Below, one piece after another: positions 1 through 10,922 of a DNA stretch of 64,000 bases. The stretch is taken from NCBI GenBank assembly GCA_025266875.1, contig JALLLT010000047.1, positions 124,001 to 188,000 of the forward strand. The letters are read 5' to 3'. The notes below the pieces were generated by a model. The model ran no database searches. It was not told where the DNA came from and saw only the letters and a list, made by a program, of their open reading frames with translations. Within the stretch, counting starts at the first letter, position 1. Every line of letters starts with the position of its first letter. This stretch comes from Fennellomyces sp. T-0311 (taxonomy: Eukaryota > Mucoromycota > Mucoromycetes > Mucorales > Lichtheimiaceae). The position numbers and the translations under genes were made by a program.

Positions 1-1062
1 TCTATCGATGCATCCAGGAACGCCACAAACGACTGCTGATCACAATCTTGCAAGATGAAGACGGTCATCTTATAACCGACCAAACACAAATGCTTGGATG
101 CGCACGTCGCTTCTACCAGCAGTTGTACACCGCGGATCCGATCTCAGTGCCAGACATCACCAGGCTCCTTAACGCCGTACCAACTACCGCACATCTCTCG
201 GCTGACACCGGAGAATCGATGACACAACCTTGGACCGAAACTGATTTGCTGCAGGCACTGACGAGGGCTCCAAACAACAGCAGCCCAGGAGTGGATGGCA
301 TTCCATATGAACTGCTGCTTTATATTTGCGAGACCTCGACCTTCGTTAGACAGCTGTTCCTCTTGGTGCTCAACACCGCTCTTAATAGCCACCAATTCCC
401 AGCAACATGGCAACGTTCGATAGTGATCCTACTTCCAAAAAAAGGCGACCGCACCCAGCTGAACAATTGGAGACCGATCTCTCTAATTTGTGCCGATGCC
501 AAGATCTTCACCCGCTTGCTGGCCAATCGCTTCAACCCAGTCATGTCAACTTTGATTGATCTACACCAAACGGGCTTTTTGGCACAACGGTTTATCGCAG
601 ACAATGGGCTTGCCACAAGACTAGCCATGGACCTATCCCGCAGGTACAAACTTCCAGGCGTTGCACTGCTGCTGGACCAGGCCAAAGCGTACGATCGAGT
701 GAATCACCATTTCCTACAAGCTTGTATGATACGCTTTGGCATACCCGCGTCCTTGATATCGTGCCTCATGGCTCTTTTCTCCAACACGACTCTCTGCATT
801 AATGTCAACGGGTTTCTGTCTGCTGCATGTCGACAATGGCGAGGTCTTCGTCAAGGCGATCCACTCTCCCCACTTTTGTATAATCTGGCGCTGGAACCAC
901 TGCTTTGTTTGATCTGGTCAACCTCGACCATACCGGGTTTCCACTTCCATGATCCTAGTGTGGCATCGATGCCTTGGATACAGGAATCTCCACCACATAT
1001 CAAGACTTTGGCTTATGCTGACGACACACTTGTTTTCTTATCTCACCCAAGAGAACTACCGG

Positions 1063-1477
1063 TGTTGTATCCAACATGAACATAATCACTGATCAGTATC
1101 TCGGAACGGTTATCTCTCACTTTCCTTTTTGGTAAAACTCACTCATGCAGACATATCTTCCATATCCGGCATATTGTCATAGACGTTATCATGAACGCGT
1201 GTCAACAGCTATCACTTAGCTTATCGTTATCCGTTATGGACCGGCTCCATAACGATAGACATCACTCGTTTCTCAATAACACCCCAACATGACATACGTA
1301 ATGGATATACAGGTATAATCATGATATGACCTTGGATAACATCGGTAATAGGAAGTCCCATCCATGATAAGCATTTAATATAAATAGAGCGAACTCTTCA
1401 TCAATAAACTACAGTTTTCTGAGTCTCGTTGACTTCTATTGTCCCTTTTCGATACTCGCTACTTCGCTCTTATCTCA
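1063..1477 (+). repeat. 5' LTR of the Ty3/gypsy element
   Basis: 415 bp from TGTTGTATCC to TTATCTCA. It contains a TATA-like stretch (TTTAATATAAATAG) about 100 bp before its end, which fits a Pol II promoter for the element. The copy at 6640-7054 matches over the whole length. Confidence 0.95.
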
Positions 1478-1522
1478 TTTTTTTCAACGTTACTTCGTTA
1501 CCTGTTATTACCTTACCTTATC

Positions 1523-4500
1523 ATGTCTCAACAATCGAACGTTACTACTCCTGTTGGTTCCGCTCAAGGTTCTCCTGCTGGTTCTCCTGCTGGTTCCGTG
1601 GCTAGCACACCAATCCAAGTAATGACGCCTCCTAGTCCTACGCCTGAAATCTCCATTCCCAATGGTCAAGAAGACATGGTGATGTCTGAAGTCCGGTCCC
1701 TTGGTTCTGCTCCTCCTGCTGTTGGCTCCATTCAAGATCCAATGCATCGATCCATGTTAGGTTCAGATGGACATGCTGGTTCTGCCGTTTCGATGTCGCC
1801 TCTAGAGGTTTCGCATTTGGCAATCCAAAGAGCGACTGAGAATATGTCTTTGTTGGGTAGAAGACTGGCACAAGAACAATTGGCTGAGAATGAGTTCAAC
1901 ACCGTGCTTGCACAGTATGAGCTTGCATCCCGTGGCTTGAATGCTTTGATGTCAGGTCATCAACAGATTCTGCAATCGCAGTCGCCTTCCGCTTCCGCTT
2001 CCGTCTCTGTCGAACGTCCTTCAGGTACCTCGCGTAGCTCGATTGTACCAGCCGATTTGCCGCTTCTGCAGTGGACAGGCAACATCTTTGATAAGTCGAG
2101 AACTACGTTTTCGTCCGTACAAGAATGCCTTGATCGGTTTGAAGACATCGTAGAGTCATACTCTCAAGATTTGGATTCCTCGTGGTGCCGTTTGCTTCCT
2201 CGCATGCTATCTCCCGATCAACGCTCCTGGTTTGTGGATCACTTGAAACCACATGGACACCTCCCCTGGGCCTTTGCCAAGAAGACCATCATTAGCAAGT
2301 ATGGTATCCAAGATGCCGAGCGCCAAGCCCAAGCAACCCAAGCCTTATTCAACTTGCGGATGAACCGGGATGAGTCGGTAGAACGGTACACTGACCGTTT
2401 TCACAAGATTCGTCGTGAAGCTGGCCTCGAGGATAGCCGCGTAGTGGCCGCGTTGTTTGTCAACTCTTTGTTGCCAGAGTTGTCCCAGCACGTCAGTTTG
2501 GGTCAAGCCCATTTGCCCGCTGACAGGCGCGAGTCCACCGATCAAGCCGCGAATTTGGCGCGCACATTATATAGCAAGGTGGTGCTATCAAGACACGATC
2601 CGCGCGTAGCAGCTTTAGAAGCCTCCGTGAACTTGGCAAGTTCGTCGTCGTCTGCTGGTGGGTCTGGTTCGTCTGGTGCTGGTGGCTCCCCCAAAGCCAA
2701 GGACAAGAAAAAGGCTGCCGATAGCAAGTTTTGCCGCCTTCATGGCAAGGGAAAGCATTCAACCGATGAGTGCAGGCAAGTTGCGTCTCTCAGGACGAAT
2801 GGCACTTCTGGTGGTAAAGTGTCAAAGCATTCGGGTTCGTCGTCGTCGTCTTCGGTGTCGTCTTCTGGCAGTGCGTCGTCTTCTGGCAAAAAGTGCTATA
2901 AGTGCTCAATGCCTTGGTCTCGAGGACATACGTGTTCACCTGTGAACCACATGGCCATACGATCAGCGACTCGTACTTTGTCAGAAACAGACAACACACC
3001 CCCAGTCACGCCGACTTCTCGTCGCACAACTGCTGCTCCCACGCCTCCTACTGGTTCAGGTACCCCGGTATCTACCGATCTCTCTTCGTTGCCTCCAACT
3101 GCTGTTGCCACAGCAACGGATACTTCGGCCGCGCCTCCATCCGAGGACATTGATATGACTGAGCTTGAGGATGCCCTCAACGATGCCTGTTCTGATTGTA
3201 AGTCATCACGCGATTTTACTCGTCGTACATACCGGAACACTAAAGCTTTTTATACTTGTGTTACTATACAGAAAAGGAATTGCTTTGCTTTCGTGGACTG
3301 TGGCGCCACATTCAGCGCGATTACACCTTCTTTCTGCTCTCTCTTGGGTCTTTCTGTGGTTCCTGCAACAGGGAAGATTGGCATGGCTGCTCCCGGTCTC
3401 GGGATAGAAAGAGTTGGCACAACACAAATAAAGCTTGAACACAATGGATACATTGCTGATGCACATACTTTTGAAGTGATGGATATTAACGCTGACGCTG
3501 ACATTTCAATTGGCGCTGATCTTATGACGTCTATTGGGATATATATGAAAGGCTTAGCTCATTGCTGGCACAAGTCTTCTCGTCCATTACCGCCTCCACC
3601 CGTTACTTTACTCAAAGCTAATGATGCACCTGCTGGAACACCAGAAGAACATTCTCAGTTTCTTGCAGCAATTCAACCATTACTTGACGAAAATGCGAAC
3701 ATTCCTGCTGACTCATACTGTCCTATTCCTGAGGCAGTTGTTGAGCTTCACACACCTGAAGGAAAAGTCGTAAACCGTCGCCAATACCGGCTGCCTAACA
3801 ACATTATACCAGCACTTCGTGAGCACATACAGAAATGGCTTGACGATGGTGTAATTCAAAAGGCTCCGCCTGGTTGCACATGGAATTCACCACTTACGTT
3901 TACACCGAAGCGCGATTCGGCTGGAAACATCAAGGGAATTCGTCCATGTCTTGACATACGTGGGGTCAATGCCTCGCTAACGAATGACGATAAGTACCCT
4001 TTGCCGCTTATCAAGGATATATACAGAAAGATTGGCAATGCTCCATACTTATCAGTATTGGATGTACAAGCCGCATTTCACTCACTGTTAATCCGAGAAG
4101 ATCACAGGCATAAAACATGCTTCACCTTTGACGATAAACAATACTGCTTCGTACGATCACCTTTTGGAATCAAACACGTTAGCTCAGTATGGATGAGAGT
4201 CCTACATACTGTCACGGATGGTCTTGAAGGAGTTGTTTCCTATGCGGATGACATTGTCTGTTGGGGAAATACGTATGAACAACATTTGGAAAGAGTCCAG
4301 AAGCTTATACGTCGATTGACTGAATTCAACCTACGAATCAACATTGACAAAGCACAGTTCCATCAAAGATGTGTCAATTTACTTGGGTATTGTATCCAGG
4401 ATGGCATGATTGCTCCTGATCCGAGGAAAGTATCCAACGTGATGGAATGGGAACAGCCCAAAACAGGCCGTGATGTTATGTCATTCCTTGGTCTAGCTGG

Positions 4501-6517
4501 ATTTTTCCGAGAGCATATCCCGAATTTTGCTCGTCTTACTGCTCCATTGAATGCGTTACGTACCGCTGGCGCTTTGGATAACCTTTGGACAGAAGAACAT
4601 ACAACTGCATTCAACAATGTGAAACTCGCTTTACAGTCTGCGCCTGTTCTTAGCCAACCAGTGGAAGGTCTACCATACTACCTTGCTACTGATGCATCCC
4701 AATACGCGATTGGTTGTTGCCTCTACCAGATTGTGGACAATACATACCGTTACATTGGTTTCATGGCACGTTCTTTGAACAAAGCAGAACAAGCATACAG
4801 TACTACAAAAAGAGAGCTACTTTGCATATGTTACGGTTTAGTGAAGTTCCATCAGTTCACGTGGCAGCAAAAGCTTACAGTGATGTGTGATCACAAAAGT
4901 TTGCAATATCTCCATACACAACCGATTGCTTCACCGATGATGATCAACTGGATGGATATCATTTGCGGTTATGACTTTGACGTCGTGCATATACCTGGCA
5001 TTCGCAATATTCTGCCAGATGCTCTTAGCCGTCTCTTCCCGTCAAACGCGCTGGAAGGGGGTAATAATCCAGATAATCAGCATGATCACGCGCGTTCTCC
5101 TTATTTGGGCGATCTCATCTCGTCACGGAAAAGAAAGAATTTCGGTACTTCTTCTTCCAACTCTACTCATGCTCAACGCGCTGCTGACATTGTCGACTAT
5201 ATCACTCCACCAGAGGAAGCACGTAGTAACTTACTGCTACAAGCACATCTCAATGGACACTTTGGTACTGACGCCATCGTACACGAGTTGCATAGCCAAG
5301 GTTTTCACTGGAAAAACATCAAGCAAGACGCACTCAACACGGTAGCCAAATGCCCTGAATGTCAAATGTTCAATATTGGCAAACACGGATACTCACCTTT
5401 GCGACGTATTACCGCTGACAACGTTGGAGATCACTGGGCAATAGACCTAGCTGAAATGTCCATGACAACGTCACAGGGTAACAACTACATACTCGTAATG
5501 GTCGATATCTTCTCACGTTTCTGCATTCTGCGTGCAATTCCAGATAAATCGGCACTGACCATTGCAAAACAACTCGTCGACGTATTCAACCTTGTTGGAT
5601 GGCCTAAAGTCCTGCAATCGGACAATGGTACCGAGTTTGTGAATGAACTTGTGCGTCTGGTGGTCGAACACTCCGGAATCGATCGTCGTTTGGTCACACC
5701 ATATCATCCTCGCGCAAATGGGGTTGCCGAGAAATGGGTACACACGACAAAGTCTGTAATCGTCAAGAGGTTGCAAGGGAGAAAGATGGATTGGGACCTG
5801 TTCCTTTCCAGTGCACAACTGAGCATCAACAGCAAGCATGCCAAGCTGCACGGATCCCGACCATTCTCACTGATGTTTGCAAGACAGCCGAACTTTTGGC
5901 AAGATTATACCGGAACCGACTCTGGGGACATGAAAGCTGCTCGCACTTCTGATCGTAGATTGGAAGAGATGGAGAAGGTAGTAATACCGGCCATAGCTGA
6001 GCGCGTCAAAGCCCTACACGATGCTCAAGACGAGAAGTTCAACAAGAACAATCGCATTCTTCCTGAATTTCCAGTTGGTAGTAAGGTCATGATTATGAAT
6101 GTTAACCGGAAGTCCAAGACGGATGCCCGTTATGAAGGTCCTTACACCGTGCATGGCAGACGATCTGGAAAAAGCGGACCTTATGTTCTCACTGATGAGA
6201 CAGGGGCGCTGTTGGCGCGGGATATTCCACCTTCCCACATCAAACTGATCTCACAAGACACCGTCGCATCTGGCGAAGACTTTTACGAGATTCAAAGTAT
6301 TGTGGATCATGAGGGTCGAAATGGTAATTACAAATACCGGGTCCGCTGGAAAGGCTACACAGCCAAGGATGACACATGGGAACCTCCAGAGCACTTCAAC
6401 GACCGTACGCTGATTGAGAAATATTGGCAGCGTCGTCAACCCGACCAGCAGAAACGCAAACGAGCAGCTAATCCAACACGCCGCTCTACTCGTTCTACGA
6501 AACGAAGACGTACTTAG
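1523..6517 (+). CDS. Gag-Pol polyprotein of Ty3/gypsy chromovirus
   Basis: A 1664-aa polyprotein; I chose the ATG at 1523 because the frame upstream has only a TTG inside the LTR. In order: a Ser/Pro-rich leader; a retrotransposon Gag capsid region (about 200-350); Cys-rich knuckle-like segments; an aspartic protease with FVDCGAT near 590 (Cys replaces the usual Ser/Thr of the D-S/T-G box, a variant known in some Ty3 elements); reverse transcriptase with SYADD near 905; RNase H (YLATDAS near 1050); integrase with an HHCC zinc finger (about 1240-1280) and D,D,E residues in WAIDLAE, SDNGTE and NGVAEKW; and a C-terminal chromodomain (about 1588-1640, RVRWKGYTAKDDTWEP). The chromodomain places it among chromoviruses and may steer integration to marked chromatin. 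No stop or frameshift is present, so the element may be active. Confidence 0.96.
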   Translation: MSQQSNVTTPVGSAQGSPAGSPAGSVASTPIQVMTPPSPTPEISIPNGQEDMVMSEVRSLGSAPPAVGSIQDPMHRSMLGSDGHAGSAVSMSPLEVSHLAIQRATENMSLLGRRLAQEQLAENEFNTVLAQYELASRGLNALMSGHQQILQSQSPSASASVSVERPSGTSRSSIVPADLPLLQWTGNIFDKSRTTFSSVQECLDRFEDIVESYSQDLDSSWCRLLPRMLSPDQRSWFVDHLKPHGHLPWAFAKKTIISKYGIQDAERQAQATQALFNLRMNRDESVERYTDRFHKIRREAGLEDSRVVAALFVNSLLPELSQHVSLGQAHLPADRRESTDQAANLARTLYSKVVLSRHDPRVAALEASVNLASSSSSAGGSGSSGAGGSPKAKDKKKAADSKFCRLHGKGKHSTDECRQVASLRTNGTSGGKVSKHSGSSSSSSVSSSGSASSSGKKCYKCSMPWSRGHTCSPVNHMAIRSATRTLSETDNTPPVTPTSRRTTAAPTPPTGSGTPVSTDLSSLPPTAVATATDTSAAPPSEDIDMTELEDALNDACSDCKSSRDFTRRTYRNTKAFYTCVTIQKRNCFAFVDCGATFSAITPSFCSLLGLSVVPATGKIGMAAPGLGIERVGTTQIKLEHNGYIADAHTFEVMDINADADISIGADLMTSIGIYMKGLAHCWHKSSRPLPPPPVTLLKANDAPAGTPEEHSQFLAAIQPLLDENANIPADSYCPIPEAVVELHTPEGKVVNRRQYRLPNNIIPALREHIQKWLDDGVIQKAPPGCTWNSPLTFTPKRDSAGNIKGIRPCLDIRGVNASLTNDDKYPLPLIKDIYRKIGNAPYLSVLDVQAAFHSLLIREDHRHKTCFTFDDKQYCFVRSPFGIKHVSSVWMRVLHTVTDGLEGVVSYADDIVCWGNTYEQHLERVQKLIRRLTEFNLRINIDKAQFHQRCVNLLGYCIQDGMIAPDPRKVSNVMEWEQPKTGRDVMSFLGLAGFFREHIPNFARLTAPLNALRTAGALDNLWTEEHTTAFNNVKLALQSAPVLSQPVEGLPYYLATDASQYAIGCCLYQIVDNTYRYIGFMARSLNKAEQAYSTTKRELLCICYGLVKFHQFTWQQKLTVMCDHKSLQYLHTQPIASPMMINWMDIICGYDFDVVHIPGIRNILPDALSRLFPSNALEGGNNPDNQHDHARSPYLGDLISSRKRKNFGTSSSNSTHAQRAADIVDYITPPEEARSNLLLQAHLNGHFGTDAIVHELHSQGFHWKNIKQDALNTVAKCPECQMFNIGKHGYSPLRRITADNVGDHWAIDLAEMSMTTSQGNNYILVMVDIFSRFCILRAIPDKSALTIAKQLVDVFNLVGWPKVLQSDNGTEFVNELVRLVVEHSGIDRRLVTPYHPRANGVAEKWVHTTKSVIVKRLQGRKMDWDLFLSSAQLSINSKHAKLHGSRPFSLMFARQPNFWQDYTGTDSGDMKAARTSDRRLEEMEKVVIPAIAERVKALHDAQDEKFNKNNRILPEFPVGSKVMIMNVNRKSKTDARYEGPYTVHGRRSGKSGPYVLTDETGALLARDIPPSHIKLISQDTVASGEDFYEIQSIVDHEGRNGNYKYRVRWKGYTAKDDTWEPPEHFNDRTLIEKYWQRRQPDQQKRKRAANPTRRSTRSTKRRRT

Positions 6518-6639
6518 GTTGTCTTTTCTCAAGCACTTTTCTCCCACTGGGTTTTCACTGAGTTTTCAAGACTACACCTATACCACAAGTACTTTATATC
6601 AGCTTATCTTACCGGTTGATCCAACCTGGAAGGGGGTAA

Positions 6640-7054
6640 TGTTGTATCCAACATGAACATAATCACTGATCAGTATCTCGGAACGGTTATCTCTCACTTT
6701 CCTTTTTGGTAAAACTCACTCATGCAGACATATCTTCCATATCCGGCATATTGTCATAGACGTTATCATGAACGCGTGTCAACAGCTATCACTTAGCTTA
6801 TCGTTATCCGTTATGGACCGGCTCCATAACGATAGACATCACTCGTTTCTCAATAACACCCCAACATGACATACGTAATGGATATACAGGTATAATCATG
6901 ATATGACCTTGGATAACATCGGTAATAGGAAGTCCCATCCATGATAAGCATTTAATATAAATAGAGCGAACTCTTCATCAATAAACTACAGTTTTCTGAG
7001 TCTCGTTGACTTCTATTGTCCCTTTTCGATACTCGCTACTTCGCTCTTATCTCA
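6640..7054 (+). repeat. 3' LTR of the Ty3/gypsy element
   Basis: Same 415-bp sequence as the 5' LTR, preceded by the polypurine tract at about 6628-6636 and followed by the second ACCGG copy (7055-7059). Confidence 0.95.
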
Positions 7055-8898
7055 ACCGGTTCTTCTGGGCCTGCTGGAGGTCTACGAACGAGCCTCAAAT
7101 GCGAAACTCAACCGGGATAAGACGGTGGCGGTCTCGCTCTCTGGTTTGGCCCAACCGACCTGGCGTGATGCTCTTCATTTGCACAGGATCGATCACTGGC
7201 ATGATAAGGAATCGCCGGAAGCAGTGACATATTTGGGGTTTCCTCTAACAAGCTCGTCGGTCCAGCTAAATAGGTTTTTCAATCATCTGCTGGCCAAGGC
7301 TGAACGAGAAGTGCAGATCCTCTCAGCACGAAGAATATCCATTTTGGGCCATGGGATGGTAATCAACTCATTAATTAGCAGCAGGCTATGGCACGCCATT
7401 CGCATTACACCTGTTACCCAAGACTTTTTGCGGAAATTCCGCTCGATCATCACTAAGTTCCTGGCAGCCAAGAACTTTCCGGCAGTACGTTTCGATATCA
7501 GCACTCGACCCCGCAACGAAGGGGGTCTGGGCGTTCTGGATCCAGTTACACAAATGATGGTGCTTCAGTTGCGTTGGGTTCTACCGCTCCTCAGCGTCGA
7601 TGGCCCGCCAATGGACTCTTTCATTATGCCTATTCTCCGTTTCTGTCTCCGTACGTATGCCGAACTAGCAGATGTGGCGTTACCTCTCCTCTTCCCTAAT
7701 GCAAGGTCACCAACCATCCTTGGCATGTCCTCGTTCAAGAACCTTTTTGCCGCAGCCGACAAACTCGGCCTGCAACCCAACTTTGGAAGCTTTGATCCCA
7801 GGATCATATACGAATTACCCATCCGTGTTCTATGTCCCGATCTGCCACGCACTGACCCTTCAGGAAGATCCATCCCTTGGCATATGATCTTAGTTAAAGA
7901 TGCGTTCTATTACAACCCGGCTTTACAATGCCTCTGGCGCCGGCAACCAGGCTCACGCTCGTCCAAGGACCGCCTGACGACCAAGTTTCTGGCAATGCTG
8001 TCCGAAGGCACATGCACCATCATTACTCCATTACGAACCTTTTTTGAAATGCACGGCAGTCCGTTTCCGCCAGGCTCCTGCTTTATTTTCTGCTCAAATC
8101 TACTACTCCAGCCTACTCTCCGATCCGGCATTGGGCTCACAGAGATCACCCCAAAGCTTTTCCGGTCCAGCAGCCGTCCCTCTTTCATCACACTTCCACA
8201 CGAGTACCCTCGAGCACCCAAATCAGTTTGGTCTGCTTTCTGGCGTGCAAATTTCCCCCACCATGCCCACACTATTTTATGGCGGGCTTATCATCACAAA
8301 CTCCCGACACAGTCACGACTACAAGGCCTCAATATTCCATTTGCTCTGGACGGTCGGTGCCCGCTCTGTGGCGAAACCGAAACGGATAGACATTTTGTGT
8401 GGGACTGCCCGGTAAAACAAACGGTTTGGCATACGGTGGCTCAGCGTTTTCTGGAACGACCCTCTTTGCTATCATACGAGCACTTCCGGATCAACCCCAC
8501 CAACAAGTTACAAGTCTCCGGAATTCAGGGCGTCTCCTTCGAACTGGTCATGGCGTGCACCTTCCTCGCGATATGGCAAGCACACTGGCGATACGTTTTC
8601 GACAATAACACCTTTTGGCCAAATGGCGTCGTCGCCAAAGTCATCCGCCAAGTCAAGAGGATAGAATCCGAACTTAGCTTATAACTAGCTGTTAGTATTG
8701 TAGCACCAATGTGCCCTCTTGTTTGGGCGCTCTGAATAAATGAATATCTACAAAAAAAAAATGAAGTTCTCAGATTTTGAAGTTCCAGAGGTTTGAGACC
8801 CCCTATTATGTTACACTAGGATTTTTTTACAGCGATATGTGCTGATCAGCCTGGAGCTTTGCCTTCAGAAGAGGGAATGACGTAGAAAAAGGAAAGGA

Positions 8899-9312
8899 TG
8901 TAGTATCCAACATGGACACGCCCAAACAAGCTTCTTTATCGTCAACACAATACTGTCTGCCAGAGAATAAGAGCTTTCCATCCTTACCGCCGCTTCTCAG
9001 TTCCGACATCTGAACTGAGAACTTCAAATTGACCTAATACTCAGCCAGTCAGGTTGCTCATCTGCACGACCTTCCGGTCATCACGTCTTTTTGCAGATAC
9101 GCTCTGTCAGCATTCATCCAATCCATCATCATGATCCATTACTGCTCAAGAAAAATAAGGTCGATTACACATCATTCATGGGTGTGCTGGCTTAAGGAAA
9201 CCCATCATGTATAGCACTTACTATAAGTAGGGAGGGCAAACAAATAAAATAAATCAGTTGCATGTTTGAGTACTGTTGACATATTCGTCTTTTAGACTTG
9301 CTCTTCTACGAT
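8899..9312 (+). repeat. Diverged LTR relic of a related Ty3/gypsy element
   Basis: Starts TGTAGTATCCAACATG, close to the start of the intact LTR. Its 3' part follows the same order of blocks (a CCCATC box, a TATA-like stretch, AATAAA, then GAGTNNNGTTGAC). A purine tract (GAAAAAGGAAAGGA) sits directly upstream, as it would before a 3' LTR. No pol sequence is visible nearby, so it is a truncated element or near-solo LTR. The right end is approximate. Confidence 0.6.
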
Positions 9313-10550
9313 TCTATGTATAGTACCTGTATTGTAGATTCATTCCTTGTCATCGAATTTGATCAATGAGCCTATTGCTTCCTGTCTATTTATAACTATT
9401 TAGGTGCATATGTCTTAGAAACGATAACTTCACTACTATTTATATTAAAAAATATACGAAGTTAGCGTTGTCATACGTATAACAAGATAACGATGTATTT
9501 ACATAGATAAAAGCTGGCTACTCGGAGGGATTTCAACAGGCTGATATACAAATGCACCAACGCAATGTAACGCAATCAACTGGTTGTTCTCCCACATTAA
9601 TATATAACGGGAACGTTGGCATATAATGTGCTATACGATAGTCTGTTCTAGATAAGGCTTGCGCTGTGCAAACGATGTATGTACCGCTTCTCTCAAGTTG
9701 GATATCCGTGTCCAGAACCGCGACATGAAGATTGATAAAAATTTCTCGATTCTCACTTTGCAAAGATGGCACAATCATTCCCGCGGGAAGATATACTGTG
9801 ATGACAGTACCTTCGGTTCCGGACGTTGTTAGCAAATGGTTCTGGAATCATACAGTTTCTTTATAGCCAACAGTTATTATGTATATCATGGAAGACATCG
9901 TGCCTTGCGGCCCTTGCGGTATTACTTTAAATTTTCTTTATAAAAGAAAGAAGTGCGTTGTTGTAACTATGTGCGCGTGATAAGAGGTTACGCCGGTAGG
10001 TGCGGTATAAAATATGTATTCGACAAAGGAACAACTTCTACTACTATTGCTTAAATACAGTTATCTTTGTGGCTAGTGCGAGCACTGCCAAAAGTGAAAC
10101 ACCGTATTTGCAACATGCAAAATATTAAACTTTACGAGTGAAATGGCATATATCTGGTATTGTACTAAAGTTGAGAAAAGGGTCACGCGGATGAGTAAAA
10201 CCCTTCTCCAATGCTAATGCCCAATCTCAGCCTTCATATCTGCTTAGGCTCGTGATATTCAGTTCTGTGTATAAAGTCACCAAACTTCATAATAATATTC
10301 GCACCACAACACTATACATTACCCTGTTGCAGATCGTGAAGGGCGTGTATTTCAGCAAGATCATCGATGAAGGAAACAATTTTCAAGCCATATGTTTCCC
10401 AACATCTTCAATTTCGTCTATATTGTCAATATCAATGACATTACTCGCGGTGAATGATGGAGATCGAAGTAATCAAGGCACTGGGCGTGCGTCTGGTAAC
10501 ACCTTTGCGTCAAAGTCAGTGCACGCACTTAGGTCTCAGCCTGGTCCAAG
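9313..10550. other. AT-rich gap with one possible decayed coding fragment
   Basis: No intact gene is visible. The stretch between 9480 and 9840 has a readable minus-strand frame (listed separately). The rest is AT-rich sequence without motifs I recognise. Confidence 0.5.
9487..9838 (-). pseudogene. Possible decayed coding fragment, unidentified
   Basis: A minus-strand frame of about 100 codons reads as ordinary globular, beta-rich protein (around VAVLDTDIQL and FPLYINVGEQPVDCV). It ends at a stop near 9533, but a one-base shift there continues for about 17 sensible codons to another stop. No start and no partner exons were found. It may be the end of a dead gene, or chance. Confidence 0.3.
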
Positions 10551-10553
10551 CTA

Positions 10554-10685
10554 ATTGGCGCCTATTTCTTTGTATCCCATTGGCTCAATTTGTGATTGGC
10601 TCTGGTAGTTGAATTTTTATTGGCTTAGTCTATTCCCGCCCATACGGCATTGGATAGGTTTAATTTCGTCATGGGACTTTATTGG
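10554..10685 (+). promoter_or_regulatory. Run of six ATTGG (CCAAT) boxes upstream of the P450 gene
   Basis: ATTGG occurs at 10554, 10579, 10595, 10619, 10649 and 10681, all in the same orientation and 16-32 bp apart. CCAAT boxes bind the heme-activator (HAP/NF-Y) complex, which in fungi controls respiration, iron and heme-linked genes. The last box is about 240 bp before the ATG of a heme-protein gene. Control by HAP is inference. Confidence 0.55.
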
Positions 10686-10922
10686 CCCTGGGACCCCGGG
10701 ACATTTCAGGCCCACCCATCTGACGGCGAAAATCCCGTTGCAGAGCGGAACGTGAATGACTCTATTGTCTTCCGGGTTGGGACCACGTATACTCCAAAGC
10801 AACCTATGGGGAAGGCTTAACCCGTGACAATGCTGTATAAATTAGCTTTTTGTTTTTTTATCTCCTGATTTTTTAACCACTATTTTATATAAACAAATAA
10901 AGTCGCGAACAAAAAAAATCCA

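Larger units (their letters stand above)
1063..7054 (+). mobile_element. Complete Ty3/gypsy LTR retrotransposon (chromovirus)
   Basis: A 5992-bp element bounded by two direct LTRs of 415 bp (1063-1477 and 6640-7054) that start TG and end CA. It is flanked by the 5-bp target duplication ACCGG at 1058-1062 and 7055-7059. A purine tract, GGAAGGGGG, lies just upstream of the 3' LTR. A single gag-pol frame lies between the LTRs. The LTRs read as identical by eye, which implies recent insertion, and the target is the ORF of an older LINE. Confidence 0.97.
3..8684 (+). mobile_element. Non-LTR (LINE) retrotransposon ORF2, split by an LTR element
   Basis: This is the reverse transcriptase polyprotein of a LINE-type retrotransposon, which copies element RNA into a nicked target site. 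The reading frame is open from the left edge, so the 5' part with any endonuclease lies outside the window. The left piece (3-1062) has the RT fingers and palm, with the catalytic box AYADD near 1014-1026. The right piece (7060-8684) ends in a zinc-knuckle-like tail, CPLC...HFVWDC. The two pieces are in the same frame: dropping 1063-7059 (the LTR element plus one copy of the ACCGG duplication) restores an open frame, so the LINE was intact when hit. A short A run (8751-8760) after a short 3' UTR fits a LINE 3' end. Seen: frame, motifs, tail. Inferred: full-length before insertion. Confidence 0.9.

Noticed and set aside
1439..1522. Upstream extension of the gag-pol frame into the LTR
   Set aside because: It would start at TTG inside the LTR. 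The ATG at 1523 after the LTR is the normal position.
9421..9467. lox-like inverted repeat (GATAACTTC ... GAAGTTAGC)
   Set aside because: Arms are only about 9 bp with mismatches in AT-rich DNA, the spacer length is wrong, and no recombinase is nearby.
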